This document shows, one piece after another, positions 23,002 to 34,848 of a stretch of DNA of 64,000 nt. This stretch comes from Cyanodermella asteris (taxonomy: Eukaryota > Ascomycota > Lecanoromycetes > Ostropales > Stictidaceae). The stretch covers positions 2,781,269 through 2,845,268 of the forward strand of contig UYJD01000001.1 in assembly GCA_900618795.1 (NCBI GenBank), written 5' to 3'. The notes beneath the pieces are model-generated. The model ran no database searches and was not told where the DNA came from. It worked only from the letters and a program-made list of their open reading frames with translations. The stretch's first letter is position 1. The number at the start of each line of letters is the position of its first letter. A program made the position numbers and the translations under genes.

Positions 23002-24409
23002 ATGCTGAGGAGATGGCGTCCTCAAGCTCCCCAGTTACGCGCAATCAGACCACTTTCTGCGGCGCTCACGCGACAGACTGGGCAGACACGACCTCTCCTG
23101 ACCCTGGCCATTGAAACATCCTGGTACGTACCGGTTGACCGCCACTGGCCAGGCCCGTCGCTAAACATTCCGTTCCAGCGACGACACTTCTGTTGCAGTG
23201 CTCGAAAAGCATGATAAGCCAATACGTGAGGATCAGCCTCGCACTGTTCTGCACTTTCATGACAAAGTGACATCCGACAATCGTCAGTTCCAAGGCATCA
23301 GCCCCATCGGAGCGCTCGAGTCGCACCAGGAGAACCTCGCCGCTCTGGTACGAAAGGCGATAGCCAACTATTCTGCTCGACATGGCAGAGCCTTTCGGCC
23401 AGACTTCATTTCAGTCACTCGCGGGCCGGGCATGCGATCTTCGGTGTCGACGGGTATAGACACCGCGAAAGGTCTTTCGGTCGCATATGATGTCCCTTTG
23501 GTCGGTGTCAACCACATGCAAGCGCATGCCCTGACACCTCGTCTCGTCTCTTCATTAGACAGCAATGAAGAAGCAGATCCTGCCTTTCCGTTCCTGTCAC
23601 TGCTCGTCTCGGGAGGTCACACACTGTTGCTACATTCGGAGTCTCTGACAGAGCACAAGATTCTGGCAGAGACCAGTGATATTGCTGTCGGTGATGCACT
23701 GGATAAGATTGCCCGTCTCATACTTCCGGATCACTTCATCAAGGCCTGCAAGGACGTCTCGTATGCTCGAGAGCTGGAGTCATTCGTTTTCCCAACAGAA
23801 GCTGATCTGCAGTATGCGCCGCCATCCTCACGACAACAGGAGGTCACTCGGAGGGAAACGCAATGGGGTTGGTCTCTACCGATACCCTTTGCTGAGACGA
23901 GAGGCGGACAAAAAGCACACGACATGGAGTTTACCTTCAGCGGCCTCAACTCTGCCGTCCATCGCACGGTACCACAGCGACTCGAAGCCAAGGGCATGAG
24001 CAACGACGAGCGAAGAGAAATGGGCTACGAAGCCATGCGCATCGCCTTCGAACACGTCGCGAGCCGGTCCGTCTTCGGGCTCAACACGCTAAAGCAATCG
24101 CGTTCAGCTTTGGAAGGGCCGACAATCAACACTTTGGTAGTCAGTGGAGGCGTCGCAGCCAACAAGTTCATGCGTCTACTGTTCCGCAAATTCCTGGACT
24201 CGAAGGGCTACGAGCACGTGCAGCTTCGCTTTCCGCCTCTCGAGTTCTGTACCGACAACGCGGCCATGATCGCATGGGCGGGCATGGAGATGTACGAAGC
24301 GGGTTGGCAAAGTGAGCTTAGCATCCGTGCATTGAGGAAGTGGACGCTGGATCCCGGCGCGCAAGATGGCGGAATACTCGGTGTCGGCGGATGGAGGAGA
24401 CGCCGATGA
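23002..24409 (+). CDS. QRI7: Mitochondrial tRNA N6-threonylcarbamoyladenosine synthase (Qri7/OSGEPL1)
   Basis: This TsaD/Kae1-family enzyme transfers threonylcarbamoyl to A37 of mitochondrial tRNAs that read ANN codons. Exon 1 is 23002-23123, the intron 23124-23178 and exon 2 23179-24409, encoding 450 residues. The Arg-rich first ~30 residues (MLRRWRPQAPQLRAIRPLS) look like a mitochondrial presequence, which marks Qri7 rather than cytosolic Kae1. Landmarks: AIETSCDDTSVAVL across the intron, the metal-binding HMQAH near residue 152, LLVSGGHTLL, DALDKIARL, and VSGGVAANKFMR with the C-terminal FCTDNAAMIAW. A stretch at about residues 230-290 is lower in conservation, as is usual. The final GGWRRRR tail is unusual but follows directly in frame. 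Confidence 0.94.
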
Positions 24410-25091
24410 TGAGCCTGAATTGTACAATAGACTTCGCTTCAGGGGCTGACCCTGTCCGTGTGTATCAAACTGAAGTTATTCGAAACGATCAACAGAACCG
24501 CGATTCGGGAGTGGAAGAGACGTAGTGCGCGATTAAGCTCGTTGATCAGCGCAAGATCGCTGATTGCATCATTTTGCCTTTCGGCGCGCGCCTTCAAGGG
24601 TTGGCCGAGACAGGAAATTGCGGACGGATGAACATCTCTAGCTCGGGCTTTGTATTATAACATCGACCTGCAGCTGAAAGACGACAAACTACACGTGCAT
24701 TATAGGAGTCGCGTGTGTCTCGTTGATTATTAGGTATCCGTTGGAGTGCGCCCCTGTAAGTGCACAGATGAACCGTTGGAGAATAAATTTGCGGCAAAAA
24801 ATATATATAAAAAAATACATGTATCAGCAGTGCTGCCTCACACAATGACCAACACCAGCACTGCAACTACAAACATCGGCTATAATAGGAGCAAATGTGC
24901 TTGATGCCCACATCACTCTTTCACTTGACCTGAAGTCAAACATGACCTGGCCATGCTTTCAATACACATTTGTCAGGTTTAGGAATGGCGCTGCCAAAAA
25001 TATTTATTACGGTCGCATGAAAGACTCCTCGGTGTCTCCAGCCGACTGAATATTCTTCGGCTCCAAAACGGCCAACCGCAGACCATCATCC
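24410..25091. other. Convergent spacer of QRI7 and SF3B1
   Basis: 682 bp between stop codons. An A/T-rich run with several AATATA/AAATAC motifs lies at about 24780-24825. No gene recognised. Confidence 0.45.
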
Positions 25092-28000
25092 TCAAATAGT
25101 TATAAACAGCTCCGATCTTTGCAACCCATCCTCATCCAAGTTCGGGTAATATGGCACCATGCTATCAGCACTCTGCACGTACGCATCATTATACAGCCTC
25201 CAGTAAGGTACTCGAACCTTGCGCGCTGGATGGAAGAGACCCGCCCAGACGTAGTTCATCGTCAGTCCGGTCCCGACCGCCATTCGGATGGCATCGATGG
25301 CTTCGATTATCCTGTCAATGACGTGTGGCGATGTCTCGAACAGATTCGGATAGAGAAGGTTCAGCAGATGGAGCATTGCATCTTCACAGCCGAGACCAAC
25401 AACGCCGAGTGCCACGTGCTTGACGACGCTGGCTGCCGTCTGTCGGTGGACTTGATCGCGGTCGATGAGCGCGTCTTCGAGAAGTGGCGTCACGGCGTAG
25501 ACGTAGTCCTTGGCCATTTCGCCAATGTACTCGAACAGAAAACTCAGCGACTTTAGCACACCGTTCTGGACGTTGAGTTCTGGCACTCGATATTCATTCA
25601 TCAAGGCCGGGAGAACCGTAAAGGGAGCACAAGTCTCGGCGACGATTCCAATAGCGACAGCTGTACAGACGCGCGATTGACGTTCTTGGACGCGCAAGTT
25701 GTTCAACAGCGTGGCGAGAACGTCTTGGGGACCAATGGCCTTGGCGATGAAGCCGAAGGTGTTGTTGGCAGCTCTTCGGATGCCCTTTTTGTGTGCCTTT
25801 AGCATGTCAAGCAGCTCGAAGCAAATTCGCATCCACTCTCGAGCGTTGACGCTTTCTGGCCCCCGGTCGGCAATACGACCAACGAGATCAATTGTATTTT
25901 CTTGCACCTTTTCGTGTCGATTTCGCAGAATAGGCGTGAGTCGAGGGAGAAGGTCTTTAATGGGAGGTTGCATCTGGTTGATACCGACCACTGTGACGAT
26001 GGAGCGAAGAGCGCCAAGAATGGAACCCAGCACTTCCGGATACTCTTCACCCAAGTACTCGTACAGGACGACGCCAAGTTTGCCCATCAAACCATCCTCA
26101 CCACATTGCTTCATGACCATTGCGATGCGGGAGATGAGATCCGCGGCTTGCTGCCGGACGGTTGCTGACTTGTTGTTCAAACGCCAGAGAATGGTACTCA
26201 CAATTTGTGGCAGGTAAACCTTGCATCGTGTCCCAAGAGCGTTGACAACTGTGCCGAAACCGTTGAGCATGATCACATCTTCCACGCTTTGTTCTTGAAA
26301 CGCATGAAGTACGCCATCAATCAGTCGCTCTTCTAGCCGTTCGCCAATGTCTGCTGCACCTAAGCTCGCGATGACTTTCTCAACCGTCTCCAAAGCCATC
26401 TTTCGATAAGCCTCGCTCTCGTCTTTGAGGTTGTTGACGATACGCTCGACGATCTCGCTTGCTCCAACCTTTTGGCCTATGTCAACGGTTGTTTCGACAA
26501 CCTGACGGTAATTCCGTTTGTCCAATGCCATACGTCGTACCCAAAAGCTCTTGAAAAAGTCGCTCAATACATGCTCCTTTAGATATGCAGGTGTCACACC
26601 ATCTGTGCTTGCACACTGGGAGATGACCTTAAGAACCACCTTCTTCATTTCCTCGTCAGGCGATGAGAACTCTCGTAGCAGGATTTCCATGATTTGACTG
26701 GTGTAATAGTTGGCGTACTCCTCGTCCATGAGTGGGATAATGTAGCCAACAGCTTTGAGGAAGCCAGCCAAACCTTTTCCTCGCTGCTTTCTCGCACCTG
26801 TCCAGAGAGGGTTGAGAATGTCATCGAAACTTTCGATGCCGTACGGGTTGGCGGCCTCAGCAAGAGCAGCGATTGCGAGTGATGTGACCGTTCGGACCTT
26901 GGCTTGTTCATCGCTTAAGTTGGGTGCAATACAATCGACAAGGCCTTTGAGATGAGGAAGAATGGCGCAACCCATCAGAATTGGAATTTGCTGAATGATC
27001 TTGACACCAGTATGTCGAGCCTGCCAAGACTTCTTGCTTCGACAAACAGCTCGTAGGAAGGGAAGGAGGGCGGGTATTCCCAGCGCCGAGGCGACAACCG
27101 CGAAGGCCCTGGCAGTAGTGTTTCGCACGTATTCGTCGACGTGGTCGATGTCGGGTCTCATTGTCGCGATCATGTGTGCAAGACCTGCTGCTTTACTGAG
27201 GTTGGATATGATTTCGCGTCCTTCGACTCGCGCGTAGTAGTCCTGGTCAATCAACAGAGGCTCGATGACAACGAGAATTTTGTGCACATATGGTCGAACC
27301 AGGTCGTCCAATTTGTATAGAACACGATCGATGACCTTTACCAGCAAGTGGCGCTCCTGATCCTCTAGACTCTTTTCCATCAGTAGAGGTAGAATCTGAT
27401 TGAAGAGAGGGCCGGCACCAAACTGTCGTGCGTTATCCGTCAACTGTCTGAGGGCGGTCTTTCTCATCGGTGGCGTGCCGTTCTTGACTTTCAGCAGAAG
27501 CCGCATAATCTTGCGTTCTTTGAGTTCTTCCACGGACATGGCGTTCTCGTCACTCCCGTCGACAAGCTTACCGAAATATGCCATATCCTCGGCCTTGAAA
27601 AACTGAAGGTCCCCAACACCGGGTATGTCTGTAGGTAGCTGTTTTCCCATCATGTTGGGGTCCACAGATTCCTGCATCATGAAACCGCCATTGATGGAGC
27701 TCAATGATGACGCGGCGGCACGAGCCGGAGCTCGCAAGGGCTCGTAGCCTGGTGGGGGCTCTAGGATCTTGTATCCATCGCTTGGAAGCATCAAGTCAAG
27801 CTCTTCGTCGGACAGCGGAGCATTTCGTGCGGATATGTCAGTACCAAAAGAAGGAAGCATGGCGCCCTGCGAAGGGTGAATCGGTGTTGCGAGCCCTGCT
27901 TGACCAACAGGGGTCGCTCCCGACATTGATGGTGCTTGGTCCCATCTAGAACGTCGCGGTGCTGCAGCTGCACCAGCAGGTGCTGGCGTTTCATCCCAGC

Positions 28001-28793
28001 GAGACTTCTTCACAGCTGCCTTGGAGTCTTCTGCTGCTGGTTGTGTCTCTGATGAAACGTCCCATCGCTGCTTGCGCTTCCGTCCCGCCACCGTCACCGT
28101 TGAACCAGAGTCCTTGTTCTCCTTGTCACTTGTATCTTCTTGTTTGAGGGTTGACTTGTGATCGAGGACCATGCTGTCCCCATTCGCCTGCTTTTCGGCT
28201 ATGGCCTGGCGAATTCTTGCCTCTTCCCGGTCAAGTTCCCGCTCTTGCATGATTTCGCGGTAGCCTTTTCCCTCATCTTGGACGCCTGCAGCTCGATTGG
28301 CATCAAAAGGGTCGGCTCGGGTTGGTGTCAAAGGTCCTCGTTCAAAACGCCGCTTCTGATAATCAGTTTCTCGGTCTTCAATCCGTGCTGATTTCTCACG
28401 TCCAAGTAGGATATCTTCTTCCTCAGCCCCACCGCGTGCATGCTCGTTCATTATCTCTGCTGAGGCCGTATATTGACCGACAAGACTGTGGCCTCCATTC
28501 TGCGCGCCATCTCCCATTTCATCATCCTCGCCATCCATGGCGATGCTGGTGTTGTAGCCGGCATATTTGTCGACGGCATTTCGGTCGTACAGATCGGTAT
28601 CGAATGACTCGGTCAGGGAGGCCTTCGTCGAAGCGTCAGTGCGCTGGTTAGCCAGATCGAAAGTCTTTGAACCTTTTTTCGACGCAGCGATGGCGTTACG
28701 CTCCGCCTGAGCCTTTCTGACGGCTTCGATGTCGGCTTGAGAAGAGTCAGCAAAGAAGGCAGAATTTATCTCGGAGAACTGACCGTCAGACAT
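25092..28793 (-). CDS. HSH155: U2 snRNP splicing factor SF3B1 (Hsh155/Prp10)
   Basis: SF3B1 is the large HEAT-repeat subunit of SF3b. It clamps the U2 snRNA/branch-site helix and contacts U2AF. The single intronless exon encodes 1233 residues, starting at the ATG at 28793 ([14 protein letters not shown]). The disordered N-terminal ~400 residues carry three tryptophan ligand motifs for UHM domains: [17 protein letters not shown] and RRSRWDQA. A short p14-binding-type stretch follows, then about 20 HEAT repeats to the C-terminus, including [35 protein letters not shown] and [20 protein letters not shown], which are near-identical between human and fungal proteins. It is divergent from the TRA2-like gene across 351 bp. 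Confidence 0.97.
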   Translation of the reverse strand: MSDGQFSEINSAFFADSSQADIEAVRKAQAERNAIAASKKGSKTFDLANQRTDASTKASLTESFDTDLYDRNAVDKYAGYNTSIAMDGEDDEMGDGAQNGGHSLVGQYTASAEIMNEHARGGAEEEDILLGREKSARIEDRETDYQKRRFERGPLTPTRADPFDANRAAGVQDEGKGYREIMQERELDREEARIRQAIAEKQANGDSMVLDHKSTLKQEDTSDKENKDSGSTVTVAGRKRKQRWDVSSETQPAAEDSKAAVKKSRWDETPAPAGAAAAPRRSRWDQAPSMSGATPVGQAGLATPIHPSQGAMLPSFGTDISARNAPLSDEELDLMLPSDGYKILEPPPGYEPLRAPARAAASSLSSINGGFMMQESVDPNMMGKQLPTDIPGVGDLQFFKAEDMAYFGKLVDGSDENAMSVEELKERKIMRLLLKVKNGTPPMRKTALRQLTDNARQFGAGPLFNQILPLLMEKSLEDQERHLLVKVIDRVLYKLDDLVRPYVHKILVVIEPLLIDQDYYARVEGREIISNLSKAAGLAHMIATMRPDIDHVDEYVRNTTARAFAVVASALGIPALLPFLRAVCRSKKSWQARHTGVKIIQQIPILMGCAILPHLKGLVDCIAPNLSDEQAKVRTVTSLAIAALAEAANPYGIESFDDILNPLWTGARKQRGKGLAGFLKAVGYIIPLMDEEYANYYTSQIMEILLREFSSPDEEMKKVVLKVISQCASTDGVTPAYLKEHVLSDFFKSFWVRRMALDKRNYRQVVETTVDIGQKVGASEIVERIVNNLKDESEAYRKMALETVEKVIASLGAADIGERLEERLIDGVLHAFQEQSVEDVIMLNGFGTVVNALGTRCKVYLPQIVSTILWRLNNKSATVRQQAADLISRIAMVMKQCGEDGLMGKLGVVLYEYLGEEYPEVLGSILGALRSIVTVVGINQMQPPIKDLLPRLTPILRNRHEKVQENTIDLVGRIADRGPESVNAREWMRICFELLDMLKAHKKGIRRAANNTFGFIAKAIGPQDVLATLLNNLRVQERQSRVCTAVAIGIVAETCAPFTVLPALMNEYRVPELNVQNGVLKSLSFLFEYIGEMAKDYVYAVTPLLEDALIDRDQVHRQTAASVVKHVALGVVGLGCEDAMLHLLNLLYPNLFETSPHVIDRIIEAIDAIRMAVGTGLTMNYVWAGLFHPARKVRVPYWRLYNDAYVQSADSMVPYYPNLDEDGLQRSELFITI

Positions 28794-29144
28794 GGCGACC
28801 AATATGTGTGAAGTTGCTGATCATACAGGGCGCAGGCGACGCTCCAAGGCTGTCGTTGCGATGCGCTCAGTGACTCGTCCGGCGGGAATCAGCTCGACTT
28901 TGGTGTTCCGCAAAGGCACCTCAGGCTTTGAGGCGAGTGGATTCTGTGACGCGGCTGGGCGCATTCGCGTTGCAAGTCACGTGAATCGACGCCTGAGCGG
29001 CCGGCGCAACTTTCCGTGTTTGTTCGCTCACTTTGCGCTCGCTTTAAATCCCTTGCCTCACTTGTGCTTCTCTCGCTTCGACAGAACCACAGTCGACACT
29101 CGCAAACAATCACAATCCCGTCGTTTGCCACATATCATTTCGAC
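28794..29144. promoter_or_regulatory. Bidirectional promoter of SF3B1 and the TRA2-like gene
   Basis: 351 bp between divergent start codons. It holds GTCACGTGA (28976-28984), a bHLH/Cbf1-type CACGTG core about midway between the two genes, and a TTTAAA run just after 29040. Shared control of two splicing factors is inferred from the arrangement. Confidence 0.5.
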
Positions 29145-30319
29145 ATGGCTAGTACAATGGACTACGAACGGGAGGGCGGTGATCGCTACGAAGAAGGTGA
29201 GCAGCCCCGAATTAATTCCAAACACGCTGTGAGCCTCGTCCGTTCGTTGCCCAACGCGACGAACGACGAACAGCAATCATAGTAGCTGCAACAGCATCTC
29301 AATCACAGCTCTGATGCTTCTTGTTGGCATCCGGCTTGTTCTCGGGCTTCGCATGCTAATAACTCTGCAGAGCCTCGCTATGAAGGTGGACGCGAACGAT
29401 CGCGGTCTCCCAGACCTGCAAAGGACGATACGTATGACAGACAAAGAAGTGCCTCGCCCAATGGACGAGTTGCGTCTCGGTACGTCAATCGCTGCTGATC
29501 ATTGCTTTTCGCAGTGACTTAGGTACAAGGTACAATGGAAGCTAATGTACAAGCAGTGATCGTGACAACAGATCAGGCCAGGACGAAGCACCTGCCAGCA
29601 ATCCCGGATCTAACCTATTTGTTACTGGCATTCACCCTCGACTCAGTGAGCAGGAGGTCACTCAGATGTTTGAAAAGTTTGGCCAAGTCGAGAACTGCTC
29701 GATCATGAAGGACCCCCATACCCATGAGTCTCGTGGCTTTGGTTTCGTCAAGATGGTTACATCAGAGCAGGCCGATGCTGCTCGTGATGGCTTGCAGGGT
29801 GAGAACGTCGATGGCCGAACCCTTAGCATCGAGAAGGCCCGCCGTAACCGACCCCGTACGCCAACTCCAGGTCGCTACTTTGGTCCCCCCAAGCGTGGTG
29901 AGTACTCATGCCGGGTGCAATGTTTTCGCTTGCCCACCTCATCTACCACAGCAGTTGGCTAATGAATTTCAGACGACCCTCGCGGCCGACGCTTTGAAGA
30001 CCGCCGCGGCGGCTACGGAGGTGATCGATACGGCGGCGGCGGTGGCGGACGCGATTATTACCGAGGCGGCGAAGACCGTTACGACGACCGCCGCGGCGGC
30101 TACGGACGTCGCGATGACTACCGCTCAGGTGGCGACAGATACCGTCGCGGTGATGACTATGAACGTCGTGACGATCGCCGCGGAGGTGGATACTCTCGCG
30201 GTGGTGACGAGTACCGCAGCGGTGGTGGACGCGACGCTGGACGGGAGGCCGGCTACGAACGCGGAAGCGGACGTGACTATCGTGCTGCCGGCGGCGAAGA
30301 GGGCTACAGCCGTAGGTAA
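29145..30319 (+). CDS. Transformer-2-like RRM splicing regulator with RGG tail
   Basis: Deduced exons are 29145-29196, 29371-29479, 29557-29897 and 29973-30319, encoding 282 residues. A short N-terminal Arg/Ser patch (GGREERSRSPRP-type; visible RERSRSPRP) precedes one RRM with RNP2 NLFVTGI and RNP1 RGFGFVKM, followed by the TRA2-like linker ARRNRPRTPTPGRYFGPPKR. The last exon encodes about 115 residues rich in Arg, Gly, Tyr and Asp (repeated RRGGYG, RGGDxYR, RRDD). The RRM plus linker points to Transformer-2/splicing-regulator proteins, which bind purine-rich exonic enhancers. The RG/RY tail replaces the second RS domain of animal proteins. The alternating frame of the same repeats is also open but is a by-product of the GGY/GAY/CGN codon pattern. 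Confidence 0.85.
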
Positions 30320-33091
30320 GCTGCTGGCACAATGTTTCTGACTAACAGCACTTCTGCACCTGTCCATGGCGATTTTGTCGGCATCTCTGCACTCGACATT
30401 TCGGCGCTGCTTCACTTGGCATTGTTCGTTTGTCTGCGACAGAAACGGTGCAGGCCTATGGGATTCTTACTTCGGGACTTGTCTTAACAACACGACGGAT
30501 TATCGGGGCGCCATCGGTCTTTTCAAAATTGACAATCTGGGACTTTGAGACCGGATGGAGTAGTGTCGAAAACAACACCTAATCTCGTGATACCAAATCT
30601 GATTCAACCTTGCAACGGCTTTTTCGATAGTCGAAGATCGCCATTGTCAGCTCAACCGTAATCAACTTGTTGCCGGGCCGATCAGCATGCTTAAACGTAA
30701 CTCGAGGTGGTTATCTTGCGCCGCCAGGTCTGAGTCAACGACCTGGTCCTTCCACTGCGACTTGCCTTGACCGTCTTGACGAATATTTGAACCCTGGACA
30801 GCGCCATAAAGGCGCGTCGCCTGTGTGACGAGCTGCAGCACCCTTGCGACCATTGTTAGCTGGGTTACACAGATTCCTGACAGGTTTGTTATCGAGCTAT
30901 TGTGGAAACACGACTGACTCCAGTGTCCTTTTTGTTGCAACAAAAGTTGCTCGTGTCCAGGTTCATCGCGTGGAATTAGACGAATCGCCATACCGCCTGC
31001 ACCTGTCACCACTCGTCTCGCTTGCATTCCGGCTCGACCGCATGCTCTGGTTCTTCTCTCGTGCGCAAGCAACGCTCCGAGAACGTTTTCAGCGAACCAA
31101 GTCCAGGCTAACAATGATAGGCGGATGTTGCGGTGTGAGCAGGCGAACCAGGCGCGAAGCCTGATTCAGCCGGCAAGGCTAGTCCTTCGCACAGCTCTGC
31201 AGCTTAAGGACCCGTGGCCAATATGCGACTCAGGCAAGGGGCGAGACCATCAAGCTGAGGCGATGATCGCAAAAGCCTGAGTAACAAACCCCGGGCCAAA
31301 TTTTGTTTGCGACCAGATTGCGTGCCGTTCGATAAGTCGCATCAATCTCTGCTCGCCGCTTTCATGATAGGCGGAAGGCAACCACAGAACACTGACCGGT
31401 GGGCGTGTCTGCGTGCCAGGGCCTGGTACCCGAAGCACCGTCTATGCTGGCGGATAGCAAATTCATCTACAGCATGTAATGTTGAAGCGTTGGCGGCTTT
31501 TGACCATGCGTGAGAGGTCATCACCGCGGCTGGCGCGACCGCATGTTGGCAGCAAGCTGACTCGATCTAATAGCTGTATCTGTATCAACATGTGTGCCGC
31601 AAACACCCCATGTGTCGTGATGCTGAGGTAGACCAGACTTGAGTGAGAAGCGAGTACCGATCGGTCTTCGCATGTCTTCAGGCATCAGAGTCATCCTGGG
31701 ATTGATAGGCCTAGGTATGAGCAACAGACTTGGCATAAAATCGATCCATGTAAGCTCTATGCATCTCTGTAGTGACATGTGCAGCTCTGCACGTTGTTGG
31801 CACGTTTCAGGGTTGACAGCAAGTAGGAACTCTATCAGACTCAAAGCCAGACAGATCCCTGCTCGATTGAGGCGTTGATCTGTGGAGAGAAGCGCGGCTC
31901 AGAAACGCTTAGTCAGCGGCACGAGGCTGCGACTCGCGGACCGTTTTCTCCTTTTCGACCGCCACGTTCCCAAAACGAACACACACCTCATTTCCCACTC
32001 AGCTTGGCTGGCGACTGCACTTCCCCTCCTTCGGCCTTTCCATGCTCAACACCAAAGCCCACCGTCTTTGGACCTCGGTGGAGGTCAATGAAGGCCCCTT
32101 TTCATGCCAAGGCGTGGACGTCGACTGCTGGCAAACAGCAAGTGCATAGCGGTGGATGGCAATTGTTGGGATCGCTCTTCCGCGAATAGCTTCGAAGGCG
32201 CCACTTGCAGGCCATGGTTGTATGCTTATGTACAGGACCAAAAGCACCGATCATCAGCTCGGCGGTGATTTGCCAGCTGACTGTTCGAACCGCTCAGCGC
32301 CCGAGTGCTTTATGCTGAGCAGCTGCTTGCGATTGGCTCTAGCCAGCCTGTCCTGCTTATCAACATTCTCCCTGGGTCAAAGGTTTTTCACGGGTGGTGA
32401 AGAATGGCACCAGATTGCTTTCTATCACGGCGTCGGGTGGTTGACAAACACCAGATCGTTTACATACACAAGGGTTCCTGCGATAAAGCACCATTCATAG
32501 TGTGCGACTTTCCCCGATCTTCCATGTCGACGATTCCATGTATAGATCTACTGGGTGCTGGCAAGAATGTAACATGATCCCAAAAGAAGCAAGACTGTAC
32601 CTTCGCCACCGGCTAATTGGCCGGCGGCGGTTCGACCATGGTGTGGACAAGCGCACCTAATCGCAGCCTCGTTCCTGGCGCTTGACCACATTCGGAGAAG
32701 CTTGTGATCCGGGCAACATCGCGCTTGGCTTCGGCCTCTCTTTAATTTCATTTTCTCTTTCGGTCGTTGCTACTGACTTTGCCTGTCATGGGGCCAGGGC
32801 TAGGCGCCGTGTGGCCTCTCCACACCCTCTGCACACCCTCTGTGGGTAGTACATCATGTAGCGATGGCACGCCTGTTTCCTTGCTTTTCTTTCCCGCTTA
32901 CGGCCAGAGTTCACTCTCCTCAAGCCCGCCTACCTGCAATCCAGCAGAGTACGTTGCCGCAATCTATACCACCGCTTCACTCTTTCAGCGGGCAGTCATT
33001 CACGATACCTAATACCAGCTAATCCTGCTTAATCTATACCAACTTGCTGTATATCAACTAAGATACTGTATCTCTCAAGAACAAACCGACA
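30320..33091. other. 2.8-kb gene-poor region
   Basis: This is the longest gene-free stretch of the window. Open frames on both strands are short, overlap each other and show no family motif or clear splice pattern. Minus 31114-30662 (150 codons) is the longest uninterrupted one, and I do not support it as a gene. The last ~300 bp are pyrimidine-rich with a direct repeat of CACACCCTCTG (32821-32841), probably the promoter and leader of the GH17 gene. Confidence 0.4.
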
Positions 33092-34336
33092 ATGAAGGCT
33101 ACTTTCGTTACCATTGCGGCCTCGCTGCTCAGCGCCGTGTCTGCCGGATCCTTCCATGAACACCGCGCTGCTCACAAGGTTTTCCACGAGCTTAAGGAGC
33201 GTGCACCCAGCACCGAAGCGGCTTGCAACAAGTGCGTCGAATGCACCACTATCTGGAAGACGATTTATGGCGAGCCGACCTGGGTTCCGGATGCACCAAT
33301 CCCCGCAACCAGCAGTGTTGTGACCACTTCCACCCCGACCCCGTCACCAGAGAGCTTGACTTCCGTTCCTCCTCCCTCCAGCGCTCCGGCTCCTTCGTCC
33401 TCCGAGGCTGCCCCAGCTCCCGCTTCGAGCCCCGCGACCAGCGAGGCCTCGGTGCCCAGCGCGTCGGTTGCGTCCAGCAACAAGGGCCAGAACAAGGGCT
33501 CTTCCTCTCAGATCAGCACCGGCGGCAGCTTGTACGCCATGTCCTACACTCCCTACAAGGGCTCCAGCCCTGGCAACTCCCGCTGCGCCGAGTCGGACGA
33601 GGTCAGCAAGGACATTGCCGCCATGGCAGCCAAGGGCTTCAAGGTCGTCCGCACTTACGCCACCGACTGCAACGGTCTTCAGCACATCGGCGACGCCGCC
33701 AAGGCCTCCGGAATGAAGCTGATCGTTGGTATCTATGTTGACGGCAGCGGTGTCGACAGCGGCGACGTCAACGGCCAGATCAACGATATCAAGAGCTACT
33801 TCAACGGCGACTACAGCATGGTCGAGATGGTTCTGCTCGGCAATGAGGTGCTCTTCAACAACTTTGCCTCAGCCGATGCGCTCGCCTCCAAGCTCGCTTC
33901 CCTCAAGCAGGACCTCTCCTCCGCTGGCTACAACGGCCCCGTCTCAACCGCCGACACGCTCGCCGCTCTCCAGGAGCACGAGGGTACTCTTTGCGATTCC
34001 ATGGACATACTCGCCGCCAACATTCACCCGTTCTTCAACGACGCCACCTCGGCCGCCGGCGCCGGACCTTTCGTTGCTGAGCAGATGGCAATCCTGAAGA
34101 CTCTCTGCGGTGGCTCGAAGCAGGCTCTCAACTCCGAGACCGGCTGGCCCAACAACGGCCAGAGCAACGGCGCCGCCATCCCCGGCACCGCCGAGCAGCT
34201 GACCGCCATCGAGAGCATCAAGAATGCAGCCGGTGGCGACGCCGTCTTCTTCAGCTTCGAGAACGACTTGTGGAAGTCTGCCGGATACAAGGGTGTCGAG
34301 AATGCGTGGGGCTGCAGTGATGTCTTCTCCGGCTGA
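33092..34336 (+). CDS. Secreted GH17 beta-1,3-glucanase/glucanosyltransferase
   Basis: A single exon of 414 residues. Signal peptide MKATFVTIAASLLSAVSA, then a pre-region with a CNKCVEC cysteine cluster (near residue 48), a Ser/Pro/Ala-rich linker (~70-140) and a GH17 catalytic domain starting near GSLYAMSYTPYKGSS. The expected catalytic residues are present: acid/base Glu in LLGNEVLF (residue ~251) and nucleophile Glu in LNSETGWPNNG (~348). The closest recognisable group is the fungal Scw/Btg-type wall glucanases, which act on beta-1,3-glucan during wall growth or remodelling. There is no clear GPI signal (it ends WGCSDVFSG), so it is probably secreted or wall-trapped. Confidence 0.92.
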   Translation: MKATFVTIAASLLSAVSAGSFHEHRAAHKVFHELKERAPSTEAACNKCVECTTIWKTIYGEPTWVPDAPIPATSSVVTTSTPTPSPESLTSVPPPSSAPAPSSSEAAPAPASSPATSEASVPSASVASSNKGQNKGSSSQISTGGSLYAMSYTPYKGSSPGNSRCAESDEVSKDIAAMAAKGFKVVRTYATDCNGLQHIGDAAKASGMKLIVGIYVDGSGVDSGDVNGQINDIKSYFNGDYSMVEMVLLGNEVLFNNFASADALASKLASLKQDLSSAGYNGPVSTADTLAALQEHEGTLCDSMDILAANIHPFFNDATSAAGAGPFVAEQMAILKTLCGGSKQALNSETGWPNNGQSNGAAIPGTAEQLTAIESIKNAAGGDAVFFSFENDLWKSAGYKGVENAWGCSDVFSG

Positions 34337-34848
34337 GTGCGCGTACTCCAGCTGGAAAAGCAGGCAAGGCTAGGTGGACAGGGTAGGTAGAGTCTATAAT
34401 CGATCGCCAAGCTCTGAAATATGGCTCCACCACTCTCCGTCCGAGGATATGAGAAAGTATCCTGTTTGAAGAAGAAAAACGCACGTTGTGACGCCGATTC
34501 TGATTGTTACTATTGATTACTTATACCCAATATGAGACGACCGTTATGTACCATAGGCTATGTCAATTGTACAAGTCCATCTCGTCGTGCAGTCTCATGC
34601 AATTTTCTCACGCGCCGTTCAACCTAGTCTGGAATTTGTGTCAATCGAAGTCATAGTGTTATTATTTGTCGGCAGCAAAGCAGCCCCCGACCTTTCCAGG
34701 CATGTCGCTGCCATGCGAATTCTCTCGTTCAATGCCCCTGAGTTGATCACTGGATTTCTGGATGTGTGGCACCCAAATTTGTTATCGAAAAGTGAAGTAT
34801 CGTCAAGCAATCCCCAAGCTGATCCACAAGAACCATCCAACCACACCC
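34337..34848. other. Convergent spacer
   Basis: 512 bp between the 3' ends of the GH17 gene and the small GPI-type protein gene. No gene recognised. Confidence 0.45.

Noticed and set aside
29724-30341. 205-codon Ala/Thr/Val-rich frame over the TRA2-like last exons
   Set aside because: It is the off-frame reading of the RGG/RY codon repeats (GGC GGC TAC, CGT GAC); it lacks the introns that the RRM frame clearly uses.
31250-31844. Minus-strand frames of 62 and 107 codons in the 2.8-kb gene-poor region
   Set aside because: No start context, splice signals or motifs; opposite-strand frames of similar length overlap them.
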